DNA from: Owenia fusiformis
Taxonomy: Eukaryota > Annelida > Polychaeta > Sabellida > Oweniidae
NCBI GenBank assembly: GCA_903813345.2
Contig: CAIIXF020000004.1
Location: 31,003,986 to 31,067,985 of the forward strand
Direction: 5' to 3'
DNA: 64,000 nucleotides
Shown: positions 9,790 through 24,107 of the stretch, piece by piece
Position numbering within the stretch: position 1 is the stretch's first letter
Layout of the letters: each line of letters starts with the position of its first letter
Position numbers and translations under genes: made by a program
Notes under the pieces: model-generated
The model's database searches: none
Seen by the model: the letters and a program-made list of their open reading frames with translations, nothing else
Told to the model about the DNA's origin: nothing

Positions 9790-10146
9790 CTTGCCAACCT
9801 ATAACTACCACTCCTACAGAAGCTCCTACCACAACAATCATGGAAAGTGCTACAACAACAGAAGCTGTTGAAATCACGGATAATGCTACAACCACAGATG
9901 CTGCTACAACTACAGACGCCGCTACTGCCTCGGGGGGTTCTGGAACCACAGACGCCGCTACTGCCACGGGGGGATCTGTAACCACAGACGCCGCTACTAG
10001 CACAGGGGGATCTGTAACCACAGACGCCGCTACAACAACGGGATCTGTTAATACAACGGGATCGGGAGCTAGCAACAGCACACAGTTAGCAGAAGGCTCT
10101 ATAGTTACCACTACAAATGGATTGCTCCCCCTACCAGGTGGTTCTG
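9790..10146 (+). CDS. Gene 1 exon: Thr/Ser-rich mucin-like stalk
   Basis: The acceptor is gatgtacattgcag and the donor is GGTTCTG|GTGAGT. Length is 357 bp, phase 1 to phase 1. It begins with the cysteine that closes the preceding EGF-like module, then runs as PITTTPTEAPTTTIMESATT and on through TTDAAT and GGSVTT repeats, ending GLLPLPGGSG. Composition (Thr, Ala, Ser, Gly, a few acidic residues) suggests heavy O-glycosylation; sequons NAT, NTT and NST are present. The last 30 or so residues match the end of the gene 2 stalk exon at 55724-56416, including LPLPGGSG/FPLPGGSG. The minus-strand ORF over this exon is a shadow of the repeat. Confidence 0.88.
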
Positions 10147-13100
10147 GTGAGTCAGTTTTATAATAGGCGCAACATGTGAATCCTAGGGCACGTAACGAAT
10201 TCAGTCATGTCTGTTTTATAATAGAACCCACGTTTATATCTTCGGGCATGCAACGAGTTCATGCAAGTGAGTTTTATAATAAGCCCAACATTTGAATCAG
10301 AGGTTGCAACGAGTTCATGCAAGTGAGTTTTATAATAAGCCCAACATTTGAATCAGAGGTTGCAACGAGTTCAGGAAAGTAAGTTTTATAATAAGCCCAA
10401 CATTTGAATCAGAGGTTGCAACGAGTTCATGCAAGTGAGTTTTATAATAAGCCCAACATTTGAATCAGAGTTTGTAACGAGTTCATGCAAGTGAGTTTTA
10501 TAACAAGCCCAACATTTGAATCAGAGGTTGCAACGAGTTCATGCAAGTGAGTTTTATAATAAGCCCAACATTTGAATCAGAGGTTGCAACGAGTTCATGC
10601 AAGTGAGTTTTATAATAAGCCCAACATTTGAATCAGAGGTTGCAACGAGTTCATGCAAGTGAGTTTTATAATAAGCCCAACATTTGAATCAGAGGTTGCA
10701 ACGAGTTCATGCAAGTGAGTTTTATAATAAGCCCAACATTTGAATCAGAGGTTGCAACGAGTTCATGCAAGTGAGTTTTATAATAAGCCCAACATTTGAA
10801 TCAGAGGTTGCAACGAGTTCATGCAAGTGAGTTTTATAATAAGCCCAACATTTGAATCAGAGGTTGCAACGAGTTCATGCAAGTGAGTTTTATAATAAGC
10901 CCAACATTTGAATCAGAGGTTGCAACGAGTTCAGGAAAGTAAGTTTTATAATAAGCCCAACATTTGAATCAGAGGTTGCAACGAGTTCATGCAAGTGAGT
11001 TTTATAACAAGCCCAACATTTGAATCAGAGGTTGCAACGAGTTCATGCAAGTGAGTTTTATAATAAGCCCAACATTTGAATCAGAGGTTGCAACGAGTTC
11101 ATGCAAGTGAGTTTTATAATAAGCCCAACATTTGAATCAGAGGTTGCAACGAGTTCATGCAAGTGAGTTTTATAACAAGCCCAACATTTGAATCAGAGGT
11201 TGCAACGAGTTCATGCAAGTGAGTTTTATAATAAGCCCAACATTTGAATCACAGGTTGCAACGAGTTCATGCAAGTGAGTTTTATAATAAGCCCAACATT
11301 TGAATCGGAGGTTGCAACGAGTTCATGCAAGTGAGTTTTATAATAAGCCCAACATTTGAATCACAGGTTGCAACGAGTTCATGCAAGTGAGTTTTATAAC
11401 AAGCCCAACATTTGAATCAGAGGTTGCAACGAGTTCATGAAAGTGAGTTTTATAATAAGCCCAACATTTGAATCAGAGGTTGCAACGAGTTCATGCAAGT
11501 GAGTTTTATAACAAGCCCAACATTTGAATCAGAGGTTGCAACGAGTTCATGCAAGTGAGTTTTATAATAAGCCCAACATTTGAATCGGAGGTTGCAACGA
11601 GTTCATGCAAGTGAGTTTTATAATAAGCCCAACATTTGAATCAGAGGTTGCAACGAGTTCATGCAAGTGAGTTTTATAATAAGCCCAACATTTGAATCAG
11701 AGGTTGCAACGAGTTCATGCAAGTGAGCTTTACAATAAGCCCAACATTTGAATCAGAGGTTGCAACGAGTTCATGCAAGTGAGTTTTATAACAAGCCCAA
11801 CATTTGAATCAGAGGTTGCAACGAGTTCATGCAAGTGAGTTTTATAACAAGCCCAACATTTGAATCAGAGGTTGCAACGAGTTCATGCAAGTGAGTTTTA
11901 TAATAAGCCCAACATTTGAATCGGAGGTTGCAACGAGTTCATGCAAGTGAGCTTTACAATAAGCCCAACATTTGAATCAGAGGTTGCAACGAGTTCATGC
12001 AAGTGAGTTTTATAACAAGCCCAACATTTGAATCAGAGGTTGCAACGAGTTCATGCAAGTGAGTTTTATAATAAACCCAACATTTGAATCAGAGGTTGCA
12101 ACGAGTTCATGAAAGTGAGTTTTATAATAAGCCCAGCATTTGAATCAGAGGTTGCAACGAGTTCATGCAAGTGAGTTTTATAATAAGCCCAACATTTGAA
12201 TCAGAGGTTGCAACGAGTTCATGCAAGTGAGTTTTATAATAAGCCCAACATTTGAATCAGAGGTTGCAACGAGTTCATGCAAGTGAGTTTTATAATAAGC
12301 CCAACATTTGAATCAGAGGTTGCAACGAGTTCATGCAAGTGAGTTTTATAATAAGCCCAACATTTGATTCAGAGGTTGCAACGAGTTCATGCAAGTGAGT
12401 TTTATAATAAGCCCAACATTTGAATCAGAGGTTGCAACGAGTTCATGCAAGTGAGTTTTATAATAAGCCCAACATTTGAATCAGAGGTTGCAACAAGTTC
12501 ATGCAAGTGAGTTTTATAATAAGCCCAACATTTGAATCAGAGGTTGCAACGAGTTCATGCAAGTGAGTTTTATAACAAGCCCAACATTTGAATCAGAGTT
12601 TGTAACGAGTTCATGCAAGTGAGTTTTATAATAAGCCCAACATTTGAATCAGAGGTTGCAACGAGTTCATGCAAGTGAGTTTTATAATAAGCCCAACATT
12701 TGAATCAGAGGTTGCAACGAGTTCATGCAAGTGAGTTTTATAATAAGCCCAACATTTGAATCAGAGTTTGTAACGAGTTCATGCAAGTGAGTTTTATAAT
12801 AAGCCCAACATTTGAATCAGAGGTTGCAACGAGTTCATGAAAGTGAGTTTTATAATAAGCCCAACATTTGAATCAGAGGTTGCAACGAGTTCATGCAAGT
12901 GAGTTTTATAACAAGCCCAACATTTGAATCACAGGTTGCAACGAGTTCATGCAAGTGAGTTTTATAATAAGCCCAACATTTGATTCAGAGGTTGCAACGA
13001 GTTCATGCAAGTGAGTTTTATAATAAGCCCAACATTTGAATCAGAGGTTGCAACGAGTTCATGCAAGTGAGTTTTATAATAAGCCCAACATTTGAATCAG

Positions 13101-16100
13101 AGGTTGCAACGAGTTCATGCAAGTGAGTTTTATAATAAGCCCAACATTTGAATCAGAGGTTGCAACGAGTTCATGCAAGTGAGTTTTATAATAAGCCCAA
13201 CATTTGAATCAGAGGTTGCAACGAGTTCATGCAAGTGAGTTTTATAATAAGCCCAACATTTGAATCAGAGGTTGCAACGAGTTCATGCAAGTGAGTTTTA
13301 TAATAAGCCCAACATTTGAATCAGAGGTTGCAACGAGTTCATGCAAGTGAGTTTTATAATAAGCCCAACATTTGAATCAGAGGTTGCAACGAGTTCATGC
13401 AAGTGAGTTTTATAATAAGCCCAACATTTGAATCAGAGGTTGCAACGAGTTCATGCAAGTGAGTTTTATAACAAGCCCAACATTTGAATCAGAGTTTGTA
13501 ACGAGTTCATGCAAGTGAAGTTTATAATAAACCCAACATTTGAATCAGAGGTTGCAACGAGTTCATGCAAGTGAGTTTTATAATAAGCCCAACATTTGAA
13601 TCAGAGGTTGCAACGAGTTCATGCAAGTGAGTTTTATAATAAGCCAAACATTTGAATCAGAGGTTGCAACGAGTTCATGCAAGTGAGTTTTATAACAAGC
13701 CCAACATTTGAATCAGAGGTTGCAACGAGTTCATGCAAGTGAGTTTTATAATAAGCCCAACATTTGAATCACAGGTTGCAACGAGTTCATGCAAGTGAGT
13801 TTTATAATAAGCCCAACATTTGAATCGGAGGTTGCAACGAGTTCATGCAAGTGAGTTTTATAATAAGCCCAACATTTGAATCACAGGTTGCAACGAGTTC
13901 ATGCAAGTGAGTTTTATAACAAGCCCAACATTTGAATCAGAGGTTGCAACGAGTTCATGAAAGTGAGTTTTATAATAAGCCCAACATTTGAATCAGAGGT
14001 TGCAACGAGTTCATGCAAGTGAGTTTTATAACAAGCCCAACATTTGAATCAGAGGTTGCAACGAGTTCATGCAAGTGAGTTTTATAATAAGCCCAACATT
14101 TGAATCGGAGGTTGCAACGAGTTCATGCAAGTGAGTTTTATAATAAGCCCAACATTTGAATCAGAGGTTGCAACGAGTTCATGCAAGTGAGTTTTATAAT
14201 AAGCCCAACATTTGAATCAGAGGTTGCAACGAGTTCATGCAAGTGAGCTTTACAATAAGCCCAACATTTGAATCAGAGGTTGCAACGAGTTCATGCAAGT
14301 GAGTTTTATAACAAGCCCAACATTTGAATCAGAGGTTGCAACGAGTTCATGCAAGTGAGTTTTATAACAAGCCCAACATTTGAATCAGAGGTTGCAACGA
14401 GTTCATGCAAGTGAGTTTTATAATAAGCCCAACATTTGAATCGGAGGTTGCAACGAGTTCATGCAAGTGAGCTTTACAATAAGCCCAACATTTGAATCAG
14501 AGGTTGCAACGAGTTCATGCAAGTGAGTTTTATAACAAGCCCAACATTTGAATCAGAGGTTGCAACGAGTTCATGCAAGTGAGTTTTATAATAAGCCCAA
14601 CATTTGAATCAGAGGTTGCAACGAGTTCATGAAAGTGAGTTTTATAATAAGCCCAGCATTTGAATCAGAGGTTGCAACGAGTTCATGCAAGTGAGTTTTA
14701 TAATAAGCCCAACATTTGAATCAGAGGTTGCAACGAGTTCATGCAAGTGAGTTTTATAATAAGCCCAACATTTGAATCAGAGGTTGCAACGAGTTCATGC
14801 AAGTGAGTTTTATAATAAGCCCAACATTTGAATCAGAGGTTGCAACGAGTTCATGCAAGTGAGTTTTATAATAAGCCCAACATTTGATTCAGAGGTTGCA
14901 ACGAGTTCATGCAAGTGAGTTTTATAATAAGCCCAACATTTGAATCAGAGGTTGCAACGAGTTCATGCAAGTGAGTTTTATAATAAGCCCAACATTTGAA
15001 TCAGAGGTTGCAACGAGTTCATGCAAGTGAGTTTTATAATAAGCCCAACATTTGAATCAGAGGTTGCAACGAGTTCATGCAAGTGAGTTTTATAACAAGC
15101 CCAACATTTGAATCAGAGTTTGTAACGAGTTCATGCAAGTGAGTTTTATAATAAGCCCAACATTTGAATCAGAGGTTGCAACGAGTTCATGCAAGTGAGT
15201 TTTATAATAAGCCCAACATTTGAATCAGAGGTTGCAACGAGTTCATGCAAGTGAGTTTTATAATAAGCCCAACATTTGAATCAGAGTTTGTAACGAGTTC
15301 ATGCAAGTGAGTTTTATAATAAGCCCAACATTTGAATCAGAGGTTGCAACGAGTTCATGAAAGTGAGTTTTATAATAAGCCCAACATTTGAATCAGAGGT
15401 TGCAACGAGTTCATGCAAGTGAGTTTTATAACAAGCCCAACATTTGAATCACAGGTTGCAACGAGTTCATGCAAGTGAGTTTTATAATAAGCCCAACATT
15501 TGATTCAGAGGTTGCAACGAGTTCATGCAAGTGAGTTTTATAATAAGCCCAACATTTGAATCAGAGGTTGCAACGAGTTCATGCAAGTGAGTTTTATAAT
15601 AAGCCCAACATTTGAATCAGAGGTTGCAACGAGTTCATGCAAGTGAGTTTTATAATAAGCCCAACATTTGAATCAGAGGTTGCAACGAGTTCATGCAAGT
15701 GAGTTTTATAATAAGCCCAACATTTGAATCAGAGGTTGCAACGAGTTCATGCAAGTGAGTTTTATAATAAGCCCAACATTTGAATCAGAGGTTGCAACGA
15801 GTTCATGCAAGTGAGTTTTATAATAAGCCCAACATTTGAATCACAGGTTGCAACGAGTTCATGCAAGTGAGTTTTATAATAAGCCCAACATTTGAATCGG
15901 AGGTTGCAACGAGTTCATGCAAGTGAGTTTTATAATAAGCCCAACATTTGAATCACAGGTTGCAACGAGTTCATGCAAGTGAGTTTTATAACAAGCCCAA
16001 CATTTGAATCAGAGGTTGCAACGAGTTCATGAAAGTGAGTTTTATAATAAGCCCAACATTTGAATCAGAGGTTGCAACGAGTTCATGCAAGTGAGTTTTA

Positions 16101-19100
16101 TAACAAGCCCAACATTTGAATCAGAGGTTGCAACGAGTTCATGCAAGTGAGTTTTATAATAAGCCCAACATTTGAATCGGAGGTTGCAACGAGTTCATGC
16201 AAGTGAGTTTTATAATAAGCCCAACATTTGAATCAGAGGTTGCAACGAGTTCATGCAAGTGAGCTTTACAATAAGCCCAACATTTGAATCAGAGGTTGCA
16301 ACGAGTTCATGCAAGTGAGTTTTATAACAAGCCCAACATTTGAATCAGAGGTTGCAACGAGTTCATGCAAGTGAGTTTTATAACAAGCCCAACATTTGAA
16401 TCAGAGGTTGCAACGAGTTCATGCAAGTGAGTTTTATAATAAGCCCAACATTTGAATCGGAGGTTGCAACGAGTTCATGCAAGTGAGCTTTACAATAAGC
16501 CCAACATTTGAATCAGAGGTTGCAACGAGTTCATGCAAGTGAGTTTTATAACAAGCCCAACATTTGAATCAGAGGTTGCAACGAGTTCATGCAAGTGAGT
16601 TTTATAATAAGCCCAACATTTGAATCAGAGGTTGCAACGAGTTCATGAAAGTGAGTTTTATAATAAGCCCAGCATTTGAATCACAGGTTGCAACGAGTTC
16701 ATGCAAGTGAGTTTTATAATAAGCCCAACATTTGAATCAGAGGTTGCAACGAGTTCATGCAAGTGAGTTTTATAATAAGCCCAACATTTGAATCAGAGGT
16801 TGCAACGAGTTCATGCAAGTGAGTTTTATAATAAGCCCAACATTTGAATCAGAGGTTGCAACGAGTTCATGCAAGTGAGTTTTATAATAAGCCCAACATT
16901 TGATTCAGAGGTTGCAACGAGTTCATGCAAGTGAGTTTTATAATAAGCCCAACATTTGAATCAGAGGTTGCAACGAGTTCATGCAAGTGAGTTTTATAAT
17001 AAGCCCAACATTTGAATCAGAGGTTGCAACGAGTTCATGCAAGTGAGTTTTATAATAAGCCCAACATTTGAATCAGAGGTTGCAACGAGTTCATGCAAGT
17101 GAGTTTTATAACAAGCCCAACATTTGAATCAGAGTTTGTAACGAGTTCATGCAAGTGAGTTTTATAATAAGCCCAACATTTGAATCAGAGTTTGTAACGA
17201 GTTCATGCAAGTGAGTTTTATAATAAGCCCAACATTTGAATCAGAGGTTGCAACGAGTTCATGAAAGTGAGTTTTATAATAAGCCCAACATTTGAATCAG
17301 AGGTTGCAACGAGTTCATGCAAGTGAGTTTTATAACAAGCCCAACATTTGAATCACAGGTTGCAACGAGTTCATGCAAGTGAGTTTTATAATAAGCCCAA
17401 CATTTGATTCAGAGGTTGCAACGAGTTCATGCAAGTGAGTTTTATAATAAGCCCAACATTTGAATCAGAGGTTGCAACGAGTTCATGCAAGTGAGTTTTA
17501 TAATAAGCCCAACATTTGAATCAGAGGTTGCAACGAGTTCATGCAAGTGAGTTTTATAATAAGCCCAACATTTGAATCAGAGGTTGCAACGAGTTCATGC
17601 AAGTGAGTTTTATAATAAGCCCAACATTTGAATCAGAGGTTGCAACGAGTTCATGCAAGTGAGTTTTATAATAAGCCCAACATTTGAATCAGAGGTTGCA
17701 ACGAGTTCATGCAAGTGAGTTTTATAATAAGCCCAACATTTGAATCAGAGGTTGCAACGAGTTCATGCAAGTGAGTTTTATAATAAGCCCAACATTTGAA
17801 TCAGAGGTTGCAACGAGTTCATGCAAGTGAGTTTTATAATAAGCCCAACATTTGAATCAGAGGTTGCAACGAGTTCATGCAAGTGAGTTTTATAACAAGC
17901 CCAACATTTGAATCAGAGTTTGTAACGAGTTCATGCAAGTGAGTTTTATAATAAGCCCAACATTTGAATCAGAGGTTGCAACGAGTTCATGCAAGTGAGT
18001 TTTATAATAAGCCCAACATTTGAATCAGAGGTTGCAACGAGTTCATGCAAGTGAGTTTTATAATAAGCCAAACATTTGAATCAGAGGTTGCAACGAGTTC
18101 ATGCAAGTGAGTTTTATAACAAGCCCAACATTTGAATCAGAGGTTGCAACGAGTTCATGCAAGTGAGTTTTATAATAAGCCCAACATTTGAATCACAGGT
18201 TGCAACGAGTTCATGCAAGTGAGTTTTATAATAAGCCCAACATTTGAATCGGAGGTTGCAACGAGTTCATGCAAGTGAGTTTTATAATAAGCCCAACATT
18301 TGAATCACAGGTTGCAACGAGTTCATGCAAGTGAGTTTTATAATAAGCCCAACATTTGAATCACAGGTTGCAACGAGTTCATGCAAGTGAGTTTTATAAC
18401 AAGCCCAACATTTGAATCAGAGGTTGCAACGAGTTCATGAAAGTGAGTTTTATAATAAGCCCAACATTTGAATCAGAGGTTGCAACGAGTTCATGCAAGT
18501 GAGTTTTATAACAAGCCCAACATTTGAATCAGAGGTTGCAACGAGTTCATGAAAGTGAGTTTTATAATAAGCCCAACATTTGAATCAGAGGTTGCAACGA
18601 GTTCATGCAAGTGAGTTTTATAACAAGCCCAACATTTGAATCAGAGGTTGCAACGAGTTCATGCAAGTGAGTTTTATAATAAGCCCAACATTTGAATCGG
18701 AGGTTGCAACGAGTTCATGCAAGTGAGTTTTATAATAAGCCCAACATTTGAATCAGAGGTTGCAACGAGTTCATGCAAGTGAGTTTTATAATAAGCCCAA
18801 CATTTGAATCAGAGGTTGCAACGAGTTCATGCAAGTGAGTTTTATAACAAGCCCAACATTTGAATCAGAGGTTGCAACGAGTTCATGCAAGTGAGTTTTA
18901 TAATAAGCCCAACATTTGAATCGGAGGTTGCAACGAGTTCATGCAAGTGAGCTTTACAATAAGCCCAACATTTGAATCAGAGGTTGCAACGAGTTCATGC
19001 AAGTGAGTTTTATAACAAGCCCAACATTTGAATCAGAGGTTGCAACGAGTTCATGCAAGTGAGTTTTATAATAAGCCCAACATTTGAATCAGAGTTTGTA

Positions 19101-22100
19101 ACGAGTTCATGCAAGTGAGTTTTATAATAAACCCAACATTTGAATCAGAGGTTGCAACGAGTTCATGAAAGTGAGTTTTATAATAAGCCCAACATTTGAA
19201 TCAGAGGTTGCAACGAGTTCATGCAAGTGAGTTTTATAACAAGCCCAACATTTGAATCACAGGTTGCAACGAGTTCATGCAAGTGAGTTTTATAATAAGC
19301 CCAACATTTGATTCAGAGGTTGCAACGAGTTCATGCAAGTGAATTTTATAATAAGCCCAACATTTGAATCAGAGGTTGCAACGAGTTCATGCAAGTGAGT
19401 TTTATAATAAGCCCAACATTTGAATCAGAGGTTGCAACGAGTTCATGCAAGTGAGTTTTATAATAAGCCCAACATTTGAATCAGAGGTTGCAACGAGTTC
19501 ATGCAAGTGAGTTTTATAATAAGCCCAACATTTGAATCAGAGGTTGCAACGAGTTCATGCAAGTGAGTTTTATAATAAGCCCAACATTTGAATCAGAGGT
19601 TGCAACGAGTTCATGCAAGTGAGTTTTATAATAAGCCCAACATTTGAATCAGAGGTTGCAACGAGTTCATGCAAGTGAGTTTTATAATAAGCCCAACATT
19701 TGAATCAGAGGTTGCAACGAGTTCATGCAAGTGAGTTTTATAATAAGCCCAACATTTGAATCAGAGGTTGCAACGAGTTCATGCAAGTGAGTTTTATAAC
19801 AAGCCCAACATTTGAATCAGAGTTTGTAACGAGTTCATGCAAGTGAGTTTTATAATAAGCCCAACATTTGAATCAGAGGTTGCAACGAGTTCATGCAAGT
19901 GAGTTTTATAATAAGCCCAACATTTGAATCAGAGGTTGCAACGAGTTCATGCAAGTGAGTTTTATAATAAGCCAAACATTTGAATCAGAGGTTGCAACGA
20001 GTTCATGCAAGTGAGTTTTATAATAAGCCCAACATTTGAATCAGAGTTTGTAACGAGTTCATGCAAGTGAGTTTTATAATAAGCCCAACATTTGAATCAG
20101 AGTTTGTAACGAGTTCATGCAAGTGAGTTTTATAATAAGCCCAACATTTGAATCAGAGTTTGTAACGAGTTCATGCAAGTGAGTTTTATAATAAGCCCAA
20201 CATTTGAATCAGAGTTTGTAACGAGTTCATGCAAATGAGTTTTATAATAAGCCCAACATTTGAATCAGAGTTTGTAACGAGTTCATGCAAGTGAGTTTTA
20301 TAATAAGCCCAACATTTGAATCAGAGTTTGTAACGAGTTCATGCAAGTGAGTTTTAAAATAAGCCCAACATTTGAATCAGAGTTTGTAACGAGTTCATGC
20401 AAGTGAGTTTTATAATAAGCCCAACATTTGAATCGGAGGTTGCAACGAGTTCATGCAAGTGAGTTTTATAATAAGCCCAACATTTGAATCAGAGGTTGCA
20501 ACGAGTTCATGCAAGTGAGTTTTATAATAAGCCCAACATTTGAATCAGAGGTTGCAACGAGTTCATGCAAGTGAGTTTTATAATAAGCCCAACATTTGAA
20601 TCACAGGTTGCAACGAGTTCATGCAAGTGAGTTTTATAACAAGCCCAACATTTGAATCAGAGTTTGTAACGAGTTCATGCAAGTGAGTTTTATAATAAGC
20701 CCAACATTTGATTCAGAGGTTGCAACGAGTTCATGCAAGTGAGTTTTATAATAAGCCCAACATTTGAATCAGAGGTTGCAACGAGTTCATGCAAGTGAGT
20801 TTTATAATAAGCCCAACATTTGAATCAGAGGTTGCAACGAGTTCATGCAAGTGAGTTTTATAATAAGCCCAACATTTGAATCACAGGTTGCAACGAGTTC
20901 ATGCAAGTGAGTTTTATAATAAGCCCAACATTTGAATCAGAGGTTGTAACGAGTTCATGCAAGTGAGTTTTATAATAAGCCCAACATTTGATTCAGAGGT
21001 TGCAACGAGTTCATGCAAGTGAGTTTTATAATAAGCCCAACATTTGAATCAGAGGTTGCAACGAGTTCATGCAAGTGAGTTTTATAATAAGCCCAACATT
21101 TGAATCAGAGGTTGCAACGAGTTCATGCAAGTGAGTTTTATAATAAGCCCAACATTTGAATCGGAGGTTGCAACGAGTTCATGCAAGTGAGTTTTATAAT
21201 AAGCCCAACATTTGAATCGGAGGTTGCAACGAGTTCATGCAAGTGAGTTTTGTAATAAGCCCAACATTTGAATCGGAGGTTGCAACGAGTTCATGCAAGT
21301 GAGTTTTATAATAAGCCCAACATTTGAATCGGAGGTTGCAACGAGTTCATGCAAGTGAGTTTTATGATAAGCCCAACATTTGAATCGGAGGTTGCAACGA
21401 GTTCATGCAAGTGAGTTTTATAATAAGCCCAACATTTGAATCGGAGGTTGCAACGAGTTCATGCAAGTGAGTTTTATAATAAGCCCAACATTTGAATCAG
21501 AGGTTGCAACGAGTTCATGCAAGTGAGTTTTATAATAAGCCCAACATTTGAATCAGAGGTTGCAACGAGTTCATGCAAGTGAGTTTTATAATAAGCCCAA
21601 CATTTGAATCAGAGGTTGCAACGAGTTCATGCAAGTGAGTTTTATAATAAGCCCAACATTTGAATCAGAGGTTGCAACGAGTTCATGCAAGTGAGTTTTA
21701 TAATAAGCCCAACATTTGAATCAGAGGTTGCAACGAGTTCATGCAAGTGAGTTTTATAATAAGCCCAACATTTGAATCAGAGGTTGCAACGAGTTCATGC
21801 AAGTGAGTTTTATAATAAGCCCAACATTTGAATCAGAGGTTGCAACGAGTTCATGCAAGTGAGTTTTATAATAAGCCCAACATTTGATTCAGAGGTTGCA
21901 ACGAGTTCATGCAAGTGAGTTTTATAATAAGCCCAACATTTGAATCAGAGTTTGTAACGAGTTCATGCAAGTGAGTTTTATAATAAGCCCAACATTTGAA
22001 TCAGAGTTTGTAACGAGTTCATGCAAGTGAGTTTTATAATAAGCCCAACATTTGAATCAGAGTTTGTAACGAGTTCATGCAAGTGAGTTTTATAATAAGC

Positions 22101-24100
22101 CCAACATTTGAATCAGAGGTTGCAACGAGTTCATGAAAGTGAGTTTTATAATAAGCCCAACATTTGATTCAGAGGTTGCAACGAGTTCATGCAAGTGAGT
22201 TTTATAATAAGCCCAACATTTGAATCGGAGGTTGTAACGAGTTCATGCAAGTGAGTTTTATAATAAGCCCAACATTTGAATCAGAGGTTGCAACGAGTTC
22301 ATGCAAGTGAGTTTTATAATAAGCCCAACATTTGAATCAGAGGTTGCAACGAGTTCATGCAAGTGAGTTTTATAATAAGCCCAACATTTGAATCAGAGGT
22401 TGCAACGAGTTCATGCAAGTGAGTTTTATAATAAGCCCAACATTTGAATCAGAGTTTGTAACGAGTTCATGCAAGTGAGTTTTATAATAAGCCCAACATT
22501 TGAATCGGAGGTTGCAACGAGTTCATGCAAGTGAGTTTTATAATAAGCCCAACATTTGAATCAGAGGTTGCAACGAGTTCATGCAAGTGAGTTTTATAAT
22601 AAGCCCAACATTTGAATCAGAGTTTGTAACGAGTTCATGCAAGTGAGTTTTATAATAAGCCCAACATTTGATTCAGAGGTTGCAACGAGTTCATGCAAGT
22701 GAGTTTTATAATTAGCCCAACATTTGAATCAGAGGTTGCAACGAGTTCATGCAAGTGAGTTTTATAATAAGCCCAACATTTGAATCGGAGGTTGTAACGA
22801 GTTCATGCAAGTGAGTTTTATAATAAGCCCAACATTTGAATCAGAGGTTGCAACGAGTTCATGCAAGTGAGTTTTATAATAAGCCCAACATTTGAATCAG
22901 AGTTTGTAACGAGTTCATGCAAGTGAGTTTTATAATAAGCCCAACATTTGAATCAGAGTTTGTAACGAGTTCATGCAAGTGAGTTTTATAATAAGCCCAA
23001 CATTTGAATCGGAGGTTGCAACGAATTCAGGAAAGTAAGTTTTATAATAAGCCCAACATTTGAATCAGAGTTTGTAACGAGTTCATGCAAGTGAGTTTTA
23101 TAATAAGCCCAACATTTGAATCAGAGGTTGCAACGAGTTCATGCAAGTGAGTTTTATAATAAGCCCAACATTTGAATCGGAGTTTGCAACGAGTTCATGC
23201 AAGTGAGTTTTATAATAAGCCCAACATTTGAATCGGAGGTTGCAACGAGTTCATGCAAGTGAGTTTTATAATAAGCCCAACATTTGAATCAGAGTTTGTA
23301 ACGAGTTCATGCAAGTGAGTTTTATAATAAGCCCAACATTTGAATCAGAGGTTGCAACGAGTTCATGCAAGTGAGTTTTATAATAAGCCCAACATTTGAA
23401 TCGGAGTTTGCAACGAGTTCATGCAAGTGAGTTTTATAATAAGCCCAACATTTGAATCAGAGGTTGCAACGAGCTCATGCAAGTGAGTTTTATAATAAGC
23501 CCAACATTTGAATCAGAGGTTGCAACGAGTTCATGCAAGTGAGTTTTATAATAAGCCCAACATTTGAATCACAGGTTGCAACGAGTTCATGCAAGTGAGT
23601 TTTATAATAAGCCCAACATTTGAATCAGAGTTTGTAACGAGTTCATGCAAGTGAGTTTTATAATAAGCCCAACATTTGAATCGGAGGTTGCAACGAGTTC
23701 ATGCAAGTGAGTTTTATAATAAGCCCAACATTTGAATCAGAGGTTGCAACGAGTTCATGCAAGTGAGTTTTATAATAAGCCCAACATTTGAATCGGAGGT
23801 TGCAACGAGTTCATGCAAGTGAGTTTTATAATAAGCCCAACATTTGAATCGGAGGTTGCAACGAGTTCATGCAAGTGAGTTTTACAATAAGCCCAACATT
23901 TGAATCAGAGGTTGCAACGAGTTCATGCAAGTGAGTTTTATAATAAGCCCAACATTTGAATCAGAGGTTGCAACGAGTTCATGCAAGTGAGTTTTATAAT
24001 AAGCCCAACATTTGAATCAGAGGTTGCAACGAATTCAGGAAAGTAAGTTTTATAATAAGCCCAACATTTGAACCGTAGGTTGCAACGAGTTCATGCAAGT
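10147..24100 (+). repeat. 14-kb satellite of 56-bp units (about 249 copies) made from the exon's 5' splice site
   Basis: The consensus unit reads GTGAGTTTTATAATAAGCCC, then aacatttgaatcagaggttg and caacgagttcatgcaa. The first unit starts exactly at the functional donor of the 9790-10146 exon (GTGAGTcaGTTTTATAATAGG), so the array is an expansion of the intron's own first bases. Units 1-3 are diverged; the rest are more than 95 percent alike. Common variants (aTAACAAg, gagctttacaat, cacagg, ggagg, agtttgtaac) recur in blocks: the paired gagctttacaat marks at 11727/11951, 14247/14471 and 16263/16487 are 224 bp apart each time, and blocks repeat with 2520-bp (45 units) and 2016-bp (36 units) spacing, so higher-order duplication has occurred. 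No open frame persists. Confidence 0.95.
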
Positions 24101-24107
24101 GTCGATT

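Noticed and set aside
10147-24100. CRISPR-like array of 56-bp repeats
   Set aside because: Units are contiguous with no spacers, the context is a eukaryotic intron, and the unit derives from the exon's donor.
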